From: Bacteroidota bacterium
Lineage (GTDB): Bacteria; Bacteroidota; Bacteroidia; Bacteroidales; Paludibacteraceae
Reading direction: 5' to 3'
Assembly (NCBI GenBank): GCA_021779195.1
Contig: JAJYBB010000001.1
Location: 124,001-188,000, forward strand
DNA: 64,000 nt
Shown: positions 16,706 to 24,199 of the stretch, in pieces
How the letters are laid out: every line of letters starts with the position of its first letter
Position numbering within the stretch: the stretch's first letter is position 1
Notes under the pieces: generated by a model
What the model was told of the DNA's origin: nothing
Databases searched by the model: none
Seen by the model: only the letters and a program-made list of their open reading frames with translations
Program-made: the position numbers and the translations under genes

Positions 16706-17975
16706 ATTCCTTAATTTTACGATACAGTGTCCTTTCAGAAATTTTTAATTCATCAGCTGCAGCTTTTCGCCTTCCATTATGGTTTTCTAAAGCATTCAAT
16801 ATCATTTTACGCTCCATTTCTTCGAGGGTAAACGGATGATGCGTACTTTCAAGCACATCATAATCTTCAGCTTCCTGAAATTCTTCGACATCCTCTAAAT
16901 CATGAAATTGATTTTTATCATGCATTGGCTTTTCTATTTGTTTTTCCGATGTTGGAGCCGAAGCTGAAGGATGTTGATCGGTATGATTTATAAAAGATGA
17001 AAATGCAGAATCATTATGTTGAATTTCAACTTGCTGATTATTCATTAGATCGTGTACGATTTTTTTTAAATCATTCATGTCCTTTTTCATATCAAAAAGT
17101 ACCTGATATAAAATTTCTCGTTCACTATTGAAAGATTTCTGCTCTTGAGCCGAAGGATATAGCAACGCAGGCAAACGTTCCATTTCATCCATTGGCAAAT
17201 ATGACTTCAAAATAGTGGCATTAATCTCACGTTGCTGTTCAATAACGGAAATTTGCTCCGTGATATTTTTGAGTTGCCGAATATTCCCGTTCCAATAATA
17301 ACTCATTAATAATTTTTTAGCATCATCTGTAAGTTTAATAGGAGGCATTCTGTATTTTTCAGCAAAGTCAGAAGCAAACTTTCTAAATAACAGAACAATA
17401 TCATCCCTACGTTCGCGCAAAGGCGGGACAAAAATTGGAACAGTATTTAAACGATAAAACAAATCTTCACGAAATTTACCCTCTCGCGTTGCCTGAGTCA
17501 TATTCATGTTTGTAGCTGCTACAACACGAACATTTGTTTTCAAAATTTTTGAAGAACCTACTTTAATAAATTCTCCGGCTTCGAGCACACGCAACAACCT
17601 TACCTGAGTAGAAAGTGGCAACTCTCCTACTTCATCCAAAAAAATAGTACCGCCATCGGCAACTTCAAAATATCCTTTTCGATCGGCTGTAGCACCAGTA
17701 AAAGATCCTTTTTCATGACCAAAAAGTTCTGAATCAATGGTTCCTTCAGGAATAGCTCCACAGTTTACGGCAATGTACGGACCATGTTTTCTATGACTAT
17801 ACTGATGGATAATTTGAGGAAAATTTTCCTTTCCGACTCCACTTTCCCCTGTAATTAGTACTGAAAGATCGGTAGGAGCCACCTGAATTGCAATATCAAT
17901 ATCTCGATTTAATAATTCAGAGCTACCAATAATACCGAATCGATGTTTAACCGACTGTATTTCTGCACTTTGCAT
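16692..17975 (-). CDS. Sigma-54-dependent activator without receiver domain
   Basis: A 427-residue NtrC-like bacterial enhancer-binding protein. The AAA+ domain begins almost at once: Walker A GESGVGKE at residues 43-50, the sigma-54 contact loop GSFTGA at 90-95, Walker B GGTIFLDEVGEL and the R-finger region FYRLNTVPIFVPPLRERRDD. The central linker (about 260-375) is acidic and low complexity. The C-terminus is a Fis-type helix-turn-helix (AADELKISERTLYRKIKEYG). There is no N-terminal response-regulator or sensory domain, so the activity is not controlled by phosphorylation of this protein. It heads the lptE-secG transcript, a conserved arrangement in Bacteroidales, and a link between sigma-54 and envelope genes is suggested but not shown. 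Confidence 0.92.
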   Translation of the reverse strand: MQSAEIQSVKHRFGIIGSSELLNRDIDIAIQVAPTDLSVLITGESGVGKENFPQIIHQYSHRKHGPYIAVNCGAIPEGTIDSELFGHEKGSFTGATADRKGYFEVADGGTIFLDEVGELPLSTQVRLLRVLEAGEFIKVGSSKILKTNVRVVAATNMNMTQATREGKFREDLFYRLNTVPIFVPPLRERRDDIVLLFRKFASDFAEKYRMPPIKLTDDAKKLLMSYYWNGNIRQLKNITEQISVIEQQREINATILKSYLPMDEMERLPALLYPSAQEQKSFNSEREILYQVLFDMKKDMNDLKKIVHDLMNNQQVEIQHNDSAFSSFINHTDQHPSASAPTSEKQIEKPMHDKNQFHDLEDVEEFQEAEDYDVLESTHHPFTLEEMERKMILNALENHNGRRKAAADELKISERTLYRKIKEYGIE

Positions 17976-18016
17976 ATTTCAATAATTTGTAAGCTGTAAA
18001 TTTGGCATAACACTGA

Positions 18017-18024
18017 CAAAAATA
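18017..18024 (-). promoter_or_regulatory. Putative -7 element of the sigma-54 activator operon
   Basis: The minus strand reads TATTTTTG, a fit to TAnnTTTG, 42 nt upstream of the activator ATG at 17975. I do not see a well-placed -33 TTTG. No GG-N10-GC sigma-54 promoter was recognised here. Confidence 0.4.
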
Positions 18025-18063
18025 GTAATAATTGGAGAAGAATTATCCTAATTCATCAAAAAA

Positions 18064-18094
18064 AAGAAGTAAATATAAAATATATTTACTTCTT
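18064..18094 (-). terminator. Terminator of the TonB operon
   Basis: Arms at 18064-18077 and 18081-18094 form a perfect 14-bp AT-rich stem around a 3-nt loop. On the minus strand it is followed by a long run of T. It lies 27 nt beyond the stop of the TPR gene, the last gene of the exbB-tonB transcript. Confidence 0.85.
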
Positions 18095-18120
18095 AAAATG
18101 AGTATGAGATATATAAAAGA

Positions 18121-19761
18121 TTACTTCTTTGAATTCTTTTGAGCTTTTAAAAATTTATCAATACCTGCTATAGCTTTTAAAGCAGTCGAATTATCGGGCT
18201 CAATGGCAAGAATTTTATTCCAATATGAAAGTGAAAGAGGATAATCACTTTGAATTAATGAATAATAGCCGAGATAACTATAACATTCAATTAATACCGG
18301 ATTAAATCTTGGATCCTTTTTAGATTCAACTAATGTAGCTGTTTTAAAATAATAAGGCTGAGCTAAACCTTTATTCGAATCAGGATCAAGCAATGAGTTA
18401 GTACGTGCACGCCAAAAATTACCTCTATAACCATCAGGTTCTAATGCGGCAACTTTAGCAAATGCAGAATCAGCTTTGACCAATGCATCCTTCTTAATAG
18501 AATCATTTTTAGTAGAGGTAGCTAAACTATAATACAATTTGCCAAGATTAATAATTGCATCACCATCTTTTTTACTATCATCTAATTTATTTAAGTACGT
18601 AATATATGGAGGAATTGCCTCTGCATATTTTGATTCATCATTAAACATATCAGAAATATCTTTCCAAAGTTCAATTTTAGTTGAATCCATTTTAAGTGCT
18701 TTATCAAACTGAATAATGGCAGCATCATAGTTTTTAGTTTCACGCAAAGCCTGTCCATAATATCGAAAATCAAGATAAGACAAATCAGGATTATCCGAAT
18801 GATTAAAGAATAGATCTGCTGATTTTAATCCGGCATCATAATTTTTTAAATCGATATTATTCCACATTGCCAAACGATTTAAGGCAGGATTTCTTGGATC
18901 TTTTTGCAAACCTAAGGTTGAAACTTCTAACGATTTTGCAAAATCTTTATTCAGAAACAATGTCATTGCATACTGAACCAAATCTTTTGTAGTAGAATTG
19001 CCGGATTGTAAATAAATACCGTAATTTTTCGCAGCATTTTCAAAATCATTTTGTGTATAATATAAATCAGCTAATTCTTTATCAACTAACAAAAAGGTAG
19101 GATCTTTTACTTGAAGCTTTTTCAACATTTCGATTGATAAAGCAGGATTAGCATTGCGATAAGCTCGTGCATATTTTATGTAAGCTTCTTTACAATTATC
19201 ATCATAATAAATTGCGGTTTCATAATTACTGCAGGCTGTACCTAAATCTTTATTAAAAAGGCTAATATCGCCCAGTAAAACGGCTACAGAAGCGGATTTT
19301 GATTTAATGCGCTTAGCTTCATCTGCATAGGTCAAAGCTTTATCAGCAATTCCATTTGATAAAAAAGCGCGAGATAACGCAATTACTACATCCAAATTAT
19401 TTTTATTTCCTTTAACCTTAAATAATTCCTTAATATCGTCTTGAACTTTGGTGGGATTATTTTTGATATCAATCATTATATTACCAACAGAATTTAAAGG
19501 ACTCACAGGAATTGAAGAAATTCCTTTATTAAAATAATATGCAGAAGAATCAATATTTTTCTGTTGAAAATAAATATTTCCCAAGAAAAAACATATTAAA
19601 GATTTATTTTCATTATCAGATTGAAGCTCCTTAATTAAAAGCGGTTTAGCAACATCAGAAAAACCGGCATTATAATATAAAATACCTTGTATATCTTTAG
19701 TTGCACTAAAAATCTTAGAAAAAGATAATAATACAAGAATCAAAAAAAAGAAACGTTTCAT
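18121..19761 (-). CDS. Secreted TPR protein of the TonB operon
   Basis: A protein of about 546 residues from the ATG at 19761 (MKRFFFLILVLLSFSKIFS, a clear signal peptide). An ATG 11 codons upstream (19794) would overlap the stop of the PstS-like gene by 8 nt. The mature part is built of tetratricopeptide repeats, for example ACSNYETAIYYDDNCKEAY, DFENAAKNYGIYLQSGN and YDAAIIQFDKALKMDSTK. The last repeats end near LSYWNKILAIEPDNSTALK. It is therefore a periplasmic scaffold. Its place after exbB-exbD-exbD-tonB and the PstS-like gene suggests that it organises the energy-transducing complex or its cargo; no direct motif supports a specific substrate. Confidence 0.85.
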   Translation of the reverse strand: MKRFFFLILVLLSFSKIFSATKDIQGILYYNAGFSDVAKPLLIKELQSDNENKSLICFFLGNIYFQQKNIDSSAYYFNKGISSIPVSPLNSVGNIMIDIKNNPTKVQDDIKELFKVKGNKNNLDVVIALSRAFLSNGIADKALTYADEAKRIKSKSASVAVLLGDISLFNKDLGTACSNYETAIYYDDNCKEAYIKYARAYRNANPALSIEMLKKLQVKDPTFLLVDKELADLYYTQNDFENAAKNYGIYLQSGNSTTKDLVQYAMTLFLNKDFAKSLEVSTLGLQKDPRNPALNRLAMWNNIDLKNYDAGLKSADLFFNHSDNPDLSYLDFRYYGQALRETKNYDAAIIQFDKALKMDSTKIELWKDISDMFNDESKYAEAIPPYITYLNKLDDSKKDGDAIINLGKLYYSLATSTKNDSIKKDALVKADSAFAKVAALEPDGYRGNFWRARTNSLLDPDSNKGLAQPYYFKTATLVESKKDPRFNPVLIECYSYLGYYSLIQSDYPLSLSYWNKILAIEPDNSTALKAIAGIDKFLKAQKNSKK

Positions 19762-19786
19762 AAATTTGAATTTACAGTAAAAAAAA

Positions 19787-20728
19787 TTATTCACTCTTCA
19801 CACTAACAATTCTTACAGGTTGTGTAGCCGGTACCAAACCTGATTTTAAAATAATTCGCTGACCTCTATCTGAAGTTAAAAAAGAAGTTAATCCAGAAGC
19901 TAATGCACCACGTGGATCATTTAAAATAATATATAAGTTCCTCACCAAAGGGTAATAGCCATAAAATAAATAAGCTTGATAAGGTTTATAACTGTTATCA
20001 ATATTTGCTGATACTTCATCAGTAACCGACATAACCCTCACCTCATCATTAAACGTTAAATTTGTAGTATCCTTTCGGTTCGATAACCAATTGACCCCAA
20101 TAACTCCGATTGCATTTGGAGTTTTATTAACATATTTAACAACTTCGGGATTGGTATTTAAAGCTGTTAAGCTCTTAGAAAGAGGCTTACCATTGCAAAT
20201 CGAGTCAATTGCAAAACGAACAGTACTAGAATTTGGATTATCAAAAACAGTAATAATTTTACCTAAATGAGATGCAGGAAAGATTTGTTTCCATTCTGTG
20301 ATTTCACCTAATAGAATTTTACGAATTTGATCAACAGTAATTAAACTATCCAAATTATGTTTGTTTATAATTAAAGCAATTCCATCGGTTGCAAGTTTAT
20401 AATTGCGAGGACAAAATTTCTTATCAGCCATATATTTAAGTTCCTTTGCTGAAAGTGGTCGGGTAACTATTGCAAGTTCAACACTATCGCGAAGAATATC
20501 ATTAATGGCTTCGACTTCATTTGTAAATTTCGGGACAATACCGGCTTTTGGAAACTGAGATTCAAATACATCTAACTCATCCTGAATTATTGGCTGAAAA
20601 CTTTCATCAACAGAAATGGGTATTACCCCCGAAGTATATGTATCAGTTCGAGAATCTTTTTTCTTGGTTTGACATGAAACGATCGCCAATAAAAAAAACA
20701 AAGCCAATATTGTCCTGAAATAATTCAT
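19787..20728 (-). CDS. PstS-like substrate-binding lipoprotein
   Basis: A 313-residue lipoprotein with lipobox LLAIVSC. The body is a PstS/PBP-like domain: GVIPISVDESFQPIIQDEL, AIVTRPLSAKELKYM, GIALIINKHNLDSLITVDQ, IRKILLGEITEWKQIFP and the SSTVRFAIDSI loop. Classical PstS proteins bind phosphate, and the two regions expected to form the ligand pocket are recognisable. No PstC, PstA or PstB gene is nearby. The gene lies 3 nt downstream of tonB, which places a binding-protein fold in a TonB operon rather than an ABC operon. The ligand is unknown; a structural or sensory role is as likely as phosphate uptake. Confidence 0.82.
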   Translation of the reverse strand: MNYFRTILALFFLLAIVSCQTKKKDSRTDTYTSGVIPISVDESFQPIIQDELDVFESQFPKAGIVPKFTNEVEAINDILRDSVELAIVTRPLSAKELKYMADKKFCPRNYKLATDGIALIINKHNLDSLITVDQIRKILLGEITEWKQIFPASHLGKIITVFDNPNSSTVRFAIDSICNGKPLSKSLTALNTNPEVVKYVNKTPNAIGVIGVNWLSNRKDTTNLTFNDEVRVMSVTDEVSANIDNSYKPYQAYLFYGYYPLVRNLYIILNDPRGALASGLTSFLTSDRGQRIILKSGLVPATQPVRIVSVKSE

Positions 20729-20731
20729 AAT

Positions 20732-21535
20732 TTATTGCAATTTAAAAGAAACAGGCAATGTATATCTTACATTAACATTAACACCATTTTGCTTTCCTGG
20801 AATCCATCTTGGTAATAATTTAACCACCCTTATTGCTTCCTTATCGCACGATGGATCAAGAGAACGTAACACTTTAATATCGGAAATATCACCGGTTTTA
20901 GAAACTACGAAACCTATTATAACTTTACCTTCAATTCCGTTTTCTTGCGCAATGACAGGATATTTAATGTTATTACTTAAGAATTTCATCAATTCTGATT
21001 CTCCACCGGGAAATTGAGGCATTTGTTCTATAACATCATATATCTTTTCTGCCTCTACCTGCGTAACATTCTGTTTAATATCTGCAATATCCTTGCCATT
21101 TTTATCATTATTACCTTTAACGTCGGCAATTGATATGGCAACAGCAGACTTTGTCAACTCTTCTTGACTTTTAAGTTGTTCATTATCTTTTACTTCTTCA
21201 TCCTTCTTTATAACAGGAGCAGTAAATTTAATGGAACTTTTCAATTGAGGAGGCGGAACTACAGGTCCTAATTTTTTTATATCATTTTTTACGACCGGTT
21301 TATCTAAAGATGAAAGGGTAGTTACTTCAGTTACGACTTCTCTATCTTTCGGTTTAACCAATTCAATTAATTTTGGCAAACTGAATAGAACAATAGCAGA
21401 AACAAAAACAATTAATATTGCAATGTTGTGTCTACGAGAAGAACCGGCTCTTAAGGTATAAGCACCATAATCTTTATTCCTGTCTTGAAAAACTATGTTC
21501 CTCCATTCTAATGAAGTTAAATCTATTTTAGCCAT
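20732..21535 (-). CDS. tonB: TonB energy transducer
   Basis: A 267-residue TonB. A short cytoplasmic part with the Bacteroidota signature NKDYGAYTLR precedes one membrane span (HNIAILIVFVSAIVLFSL, about 36-53). The periplasmic linker is Lys/Pro/Val-rich (KKLGPVVPPPQLKSS). The C-terminal TonB domain (about 175-267) has FPGGESELMKFLSNNIKYP, AQENGIEGKVIIGFVV and CDKEAIRVVKLLPRWIPG. It transmits energy from the ExbB/ExbD motor to TonB-dependent outer-membrane receptors such as the one at 44,877. It lies 22 nt downstream of the second exbD. Confidence 0.95.
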   Translation of the reverse strand: MAKIDLTSLEWRNIVFQDRNKDYGAYTLRAGSSRRHNIAILIVFVSAIVLFSLPKLIELVKPKDREVVTEVTTLSSLDKPVVKNDIKKLGPVVPPPQLKSSIKFTAPVIKKDEEVKDNEQLKSQEELTKSAVAISIADVKGNNDKNGKDIADIKQNVTQVEAEKIYDVIEQMPQFPGGESELMKFLSNNIKYPVIAQENGIEGKVIIGFVVSKTGDISDIKVLRSLDPSCDKEAIRVVKLLPRWIPGKQNGVNVNVRYTLPVSFKLQ

Positions 21536-21557
21536 TTCAGTATTTTTTAGCTACGTA

Positions 21558-22217
21558 TTAGTTAGTTACAAATTTTCCGGCATAAGTTCCTTTAGATTCG
21601 AAGTTTTTAACTAAGAACAAATCACCCGGTGTAATTTTATCAATTACATATTTACCGATATTACAAATTTGCATTTCATCAAGGGCATCGATTAGATTTT
21701 TGTATGAAGCTCTGTCTTCTGCTTTAATGATGACAACCGGTGTGTTTTTTCCACTTTTAATTTTCGAAACTTCATCGGTAAATTGCTTGAGAGAAATTTT
21801 GAGTTCTAACTTTTTTTGTTTTAAAACTTTAATTTTCTGAACAGCATCGATGTTCCTTCTCAAAAGAAAAGATCTAATTCCATCTGCCCGATAAGAGGAT
21901 AATTTCAATGAATTATAATTTTTGTAATCAGGTTGCCCTGTATAATAAAATATTGAATCACCTCCGGCAAGAATTAAAGTAATAGCTTGTGAAGCTTTAA
22001 CCTTATCCCTGTCTTGATCGGTAATCTTTTTATCATTACTTGGCATGTTGATTTCCATGGTTTGAGGTTTACTCAAAGAGGTACACAACATAAAGAAAGT
22101 AATCAGCAACATGTTCATATCCACCATAGGTGTAAAATCGATATGTACACTAAATTTTTTTTGTTTACTGCCGCCTTTTTTCTTTCCGCCACCTTCATTC
22201 GTTTGTATTTCAGCCAT
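21558..22217 (-). CDS. ExbD-type transport protein (second copy)
   Basis: A 219-residue ExbD/TolR. The N-terminus is basic (KKKGGSKQKKFSVHIDFTPM), followed by the single span with the catalytic Asp, VDMNMLLITFFMLCTSL. The periplasmic part is longer than the roughly 140 residues of Escherichia coli ExbD, with an inserted region (GDSIFYYTGQPDYKNY to KQFTDEVSKIKSG). The ending is TPVVIIKAEDRASYKNLIDALDEMQ, the conserved ExbD closing domain. It forms a proton-driven motor with ExbB. It follows the first exbD by 9 nt. Confidence 0.92.
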   Translation of the reverse strand: MAEIQTNEGGGKKKGGSKQKKFSVHIDFTPMVDMNMLLITFFMLCTSLSKPQTMEINMPSNDKKITDQDRDKVKASQAITLILAGGDSIFYYTGQPDYKNYNSLKLSSYRADGIRSFLLRRNIDAVQKIKVLKQKKLELKISLKQFTDEVSKIKSGKNTPVVIIKAEDRASYKNLIDALDEMQICNIGKYVIDKITPGDLFLVKNFESKGTYAGKFVTN

Positions 22218-22226
22218 AATATTTAT

Positions 22227-22832
22227 TTATTGAGCAGGTTCGTTTTTTAATGAAGTAATCAGGTTATATCGATTTTCTCTTAAATCCTGAAGTGAATTCA
22301 TTACGTTCTTAATGACTTTATAAGGCGTCTTTTGATCAGCTTTAATGGCGATTCTAAGATCGGGGTTATTTGCCTTGGCTTTTTGAACCCACACTTTAAA
22401 CTGATTATCGATGCTATCAGTTGGTATCCCGTAATTGGCGAGTATTTTGTCTTGTTGCGAACTCTTGAGGGCAAGAAAAGCTTTCATATCTTTAATTGGA
22501 ACTCCAAAAGTAGGCAGGAGTTTGAATTTTTTCTGTTCTTGCGCAGTAAACGTAATACCATACTGATTCCCAACACTATCCAAGGTATTCACCATATCGG
22601 TTTGTTTGTCCAAACTCATAAACACCTTTCCGGTTTTATCTATTAATATGGATAAAATATTACTTTCAGGTATTTTGATTTCGGAAACAGAACCAGGAGT
22701 TGTAACCTGTACCGGCTCTTTTCTCACAAACGTTGAAGTCAACATGAAAAAAGTCAGCAGAAGTACAGTAACGTCGCTCATGGCTGTCATATCGATACGA
22801 GTACTTTTCCTTGGTACTTTTACTTTTGACAT
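22227..22832 (-). CDS. ExbD-type transport protein (first copy)
   Basis: A 201-residue ExbD/TolR. The opening VPRKSTRIDMTAMSDVTVLLL carries the membrane-embedded Asp (MSDVTVLLLTFFMLTSTF). The periplasmic domain contains an enlarged middle section (about residues 55-145, including VGNQYGITFTAQEQKKFKL). It ends with DLRIAIKADQKTPYKVIKNV and MNSLQDL. Two different ExbD subunits in tandem are common in Bacteroidota and may form a heteromeric pair. It lies 26 nt downstream of exbB. Confidence 0.92.
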   Translation of the reverse strand: MSKVKVPRKSTRIDMTAMSDVTVLLLTFFMLTSTFVRKEPVQVTTPGSVSEIKIPESNILSILIDKTGKVFMSLDKQTDMVNTLDSVGNQYGITFTAQEQKKFKLLPTFGVPIKDMKAFLALKSSQQDKILANYGIPTDSIDNQFKVWVQKAKANNPDLRIAIKADQKTPYKVIKNVMNSLQDLRENRYNLITSLKNEPAQ

Positions 22833-22858
22833 AATTTATTTTTTTAAATTAGGGTTAA

Positions 22859-23680
22859 TTACTTGTGAGATGCAGCAAATGTTTGTACGAGAGAAAAACC
22901 TACTTCATCTATTGTAAAAGTAATTGAATCGATTTTGCTGGTAAAATAGTTGTAAGATATTACAGCCAAAGCTCCAGTGGCAATACCAAATGCAGTATTA
23001 ATCAATGCTTCAGAAATACCTTGAGATAAAGCTATTGAATCAGTTCCTCCAGCACCTGCCAAAGCGGCAAATGAACGAATCATACCGATAACTGTTCCAA
23101 GCAATCCCATTAATGTTCCTAACGTAGTGATAGTAGCAATAATCGCAAGATTTTGACTTAACATAGGAAGTTCAAGTGCAGTTGCTTCTTCAACTTCTTT
23201 TTGAATAGCCAAAATTTGTTGTTCTTTTGAAAGTGAGCTATCTTTTTCAACTTCAGCATATTTAATTAAGGCAGATCCTACCACATTAGCTACTGAACCT
23301 CTTTGTTTATCACATACTTGTGATGCAGCTGTAATATCACCTTTTGTTAAATTTAATTTAATATCTTCAACGAATTTTACCAATTTACCTTTACCCTGAG
23401 CAGCTTTGATAGCAAAATAACGTTCAACACTTAACGATAAGACGGTAAGCAACAATGTTTGGATAATAGGCACGATAATACCTCCTTTATAAATTGTTCC
23501 TAACAAATTTCCATCTAATGGATGGTTGTTTGGATCATTGTTTATAAAATTGGCAGGATTACCGAATACATAATGAAACAGTGCTACTGCAATCACTAGA
23601 CATGCTAAAATAACAAGACCAGAAGACTTGATACCTTTAAAAGATTGTTTTTTGCTTTTTGATTCTTTACTTTTTTCCAT
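22859..23680 (-). CDS. exbB: ExbB/TolQ/MotA-family proton channel protein
   Basis: A 273-residue protein with three spans: LVILACLVIAVALFHYVFG, IVPIIQTLLLTVLSLSVERYF, and the conserved channel block LAIIATITTLGTLMGLLGTVIGMI followed by ALINTAFGIATGALAVISYNYF. It forms the proton channel of the TonB-energising complex with the two ExbD proteins downstream. The N-terminus is basic (KSKESKSKKQSFKG). It is the first gene of the operon; a -7 element lies about 200 nt upstream. Confidence 0.93.
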   Translation of the reverse strand: MEKSKESKSKKQSFKGIKSSGLVILACLVIAVALFHYVFGNPANFINNDPNNHPLDGNLLGTIYKGGIIVPIIQTLLLTVLSLSVERYFAIKAAQGKGKLVKFVEDIKLNLTKGDITAASQVCDKQRGSVANVVGSALIKYAEVEKDSSLSKEQQILAIQKEVEEATALELPMLSQNLAIIATITTLGTLMGLLGTVIGMIRSFAALAGAGGTDSIALSQGISEALINTAFGIATGALAVISYNYFTSKIDSITFTIDEVGFSLVQTFAASHK

Positions 23681-24199
23681 GACGATTTCAAATTAATAAT
23701 TGAATTTTAAATAATAATTTTTTTATATTTTGATTTGATATAAGTTCTCTGAATAACAAAAAAAACGAGCTTAAAACTCGAATAATAAATAGTGATCATC
23801 TCTTGCTCTTTATAAAAACAAACTGATTTCTAATCAATTTATTATATAAAAAGCAAATAAATTTCGTATTTTGACGTGCAAAAGTATGTTTTTTTTTCAA
23901 ATATAAAAAATAATCTATTGTATTTTAAGAAAATAAAAAGTAAATCTTGATGTTTCAAATTTTAAATTTACAAATTCAATTTATCATCAAAAGTAACTTA
24001 AAATCAATTTAATATTTGAATCGAGTACAAAAATACGAAAATTATATCGTTACTGATTCATTTTAAAATTATTTAGTCTATTTTTATTCAGTCTATGAAT
24101 ATCATTGAAATTAAATACGCATTTGTAATAAACGATAAAATCGAATGGGGAACTATAAATTACTGGAAACGAAAAATAAATATTTAACTCGCACGTATT
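23681..24199. other. Intergenic region between exbB and the sensor kinase gene
   Basis: A 519-nt AT-rich region without a credible gene on either strand. It holds the exbB promoter element at 23879-23886 and a roughly 200-nt exbB leader. I see no strong terminator for the sensor kinase gene, whose stop is at 24200. Confidence 0.6.
23879..23886 (-). promoter_or_regulatory. Putative -7 element of the exbB operon
   Basis: The minus strand reads TACTTTTG followed by C, the same sequence as at the rpmB promoter. It lies 199 nt upstream of the exbB ATG. A correctly spaced -33 motif is not evident. Confidence 0.5.

Noticed and set aside
16692-17975. Pairing of the sigma-54 activator with the large sensor kinase at 24200-27814
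   Set aside because: The activator has no receiver domain, so direct phosphotransfer is not possible, and the genes are in different transcripts.
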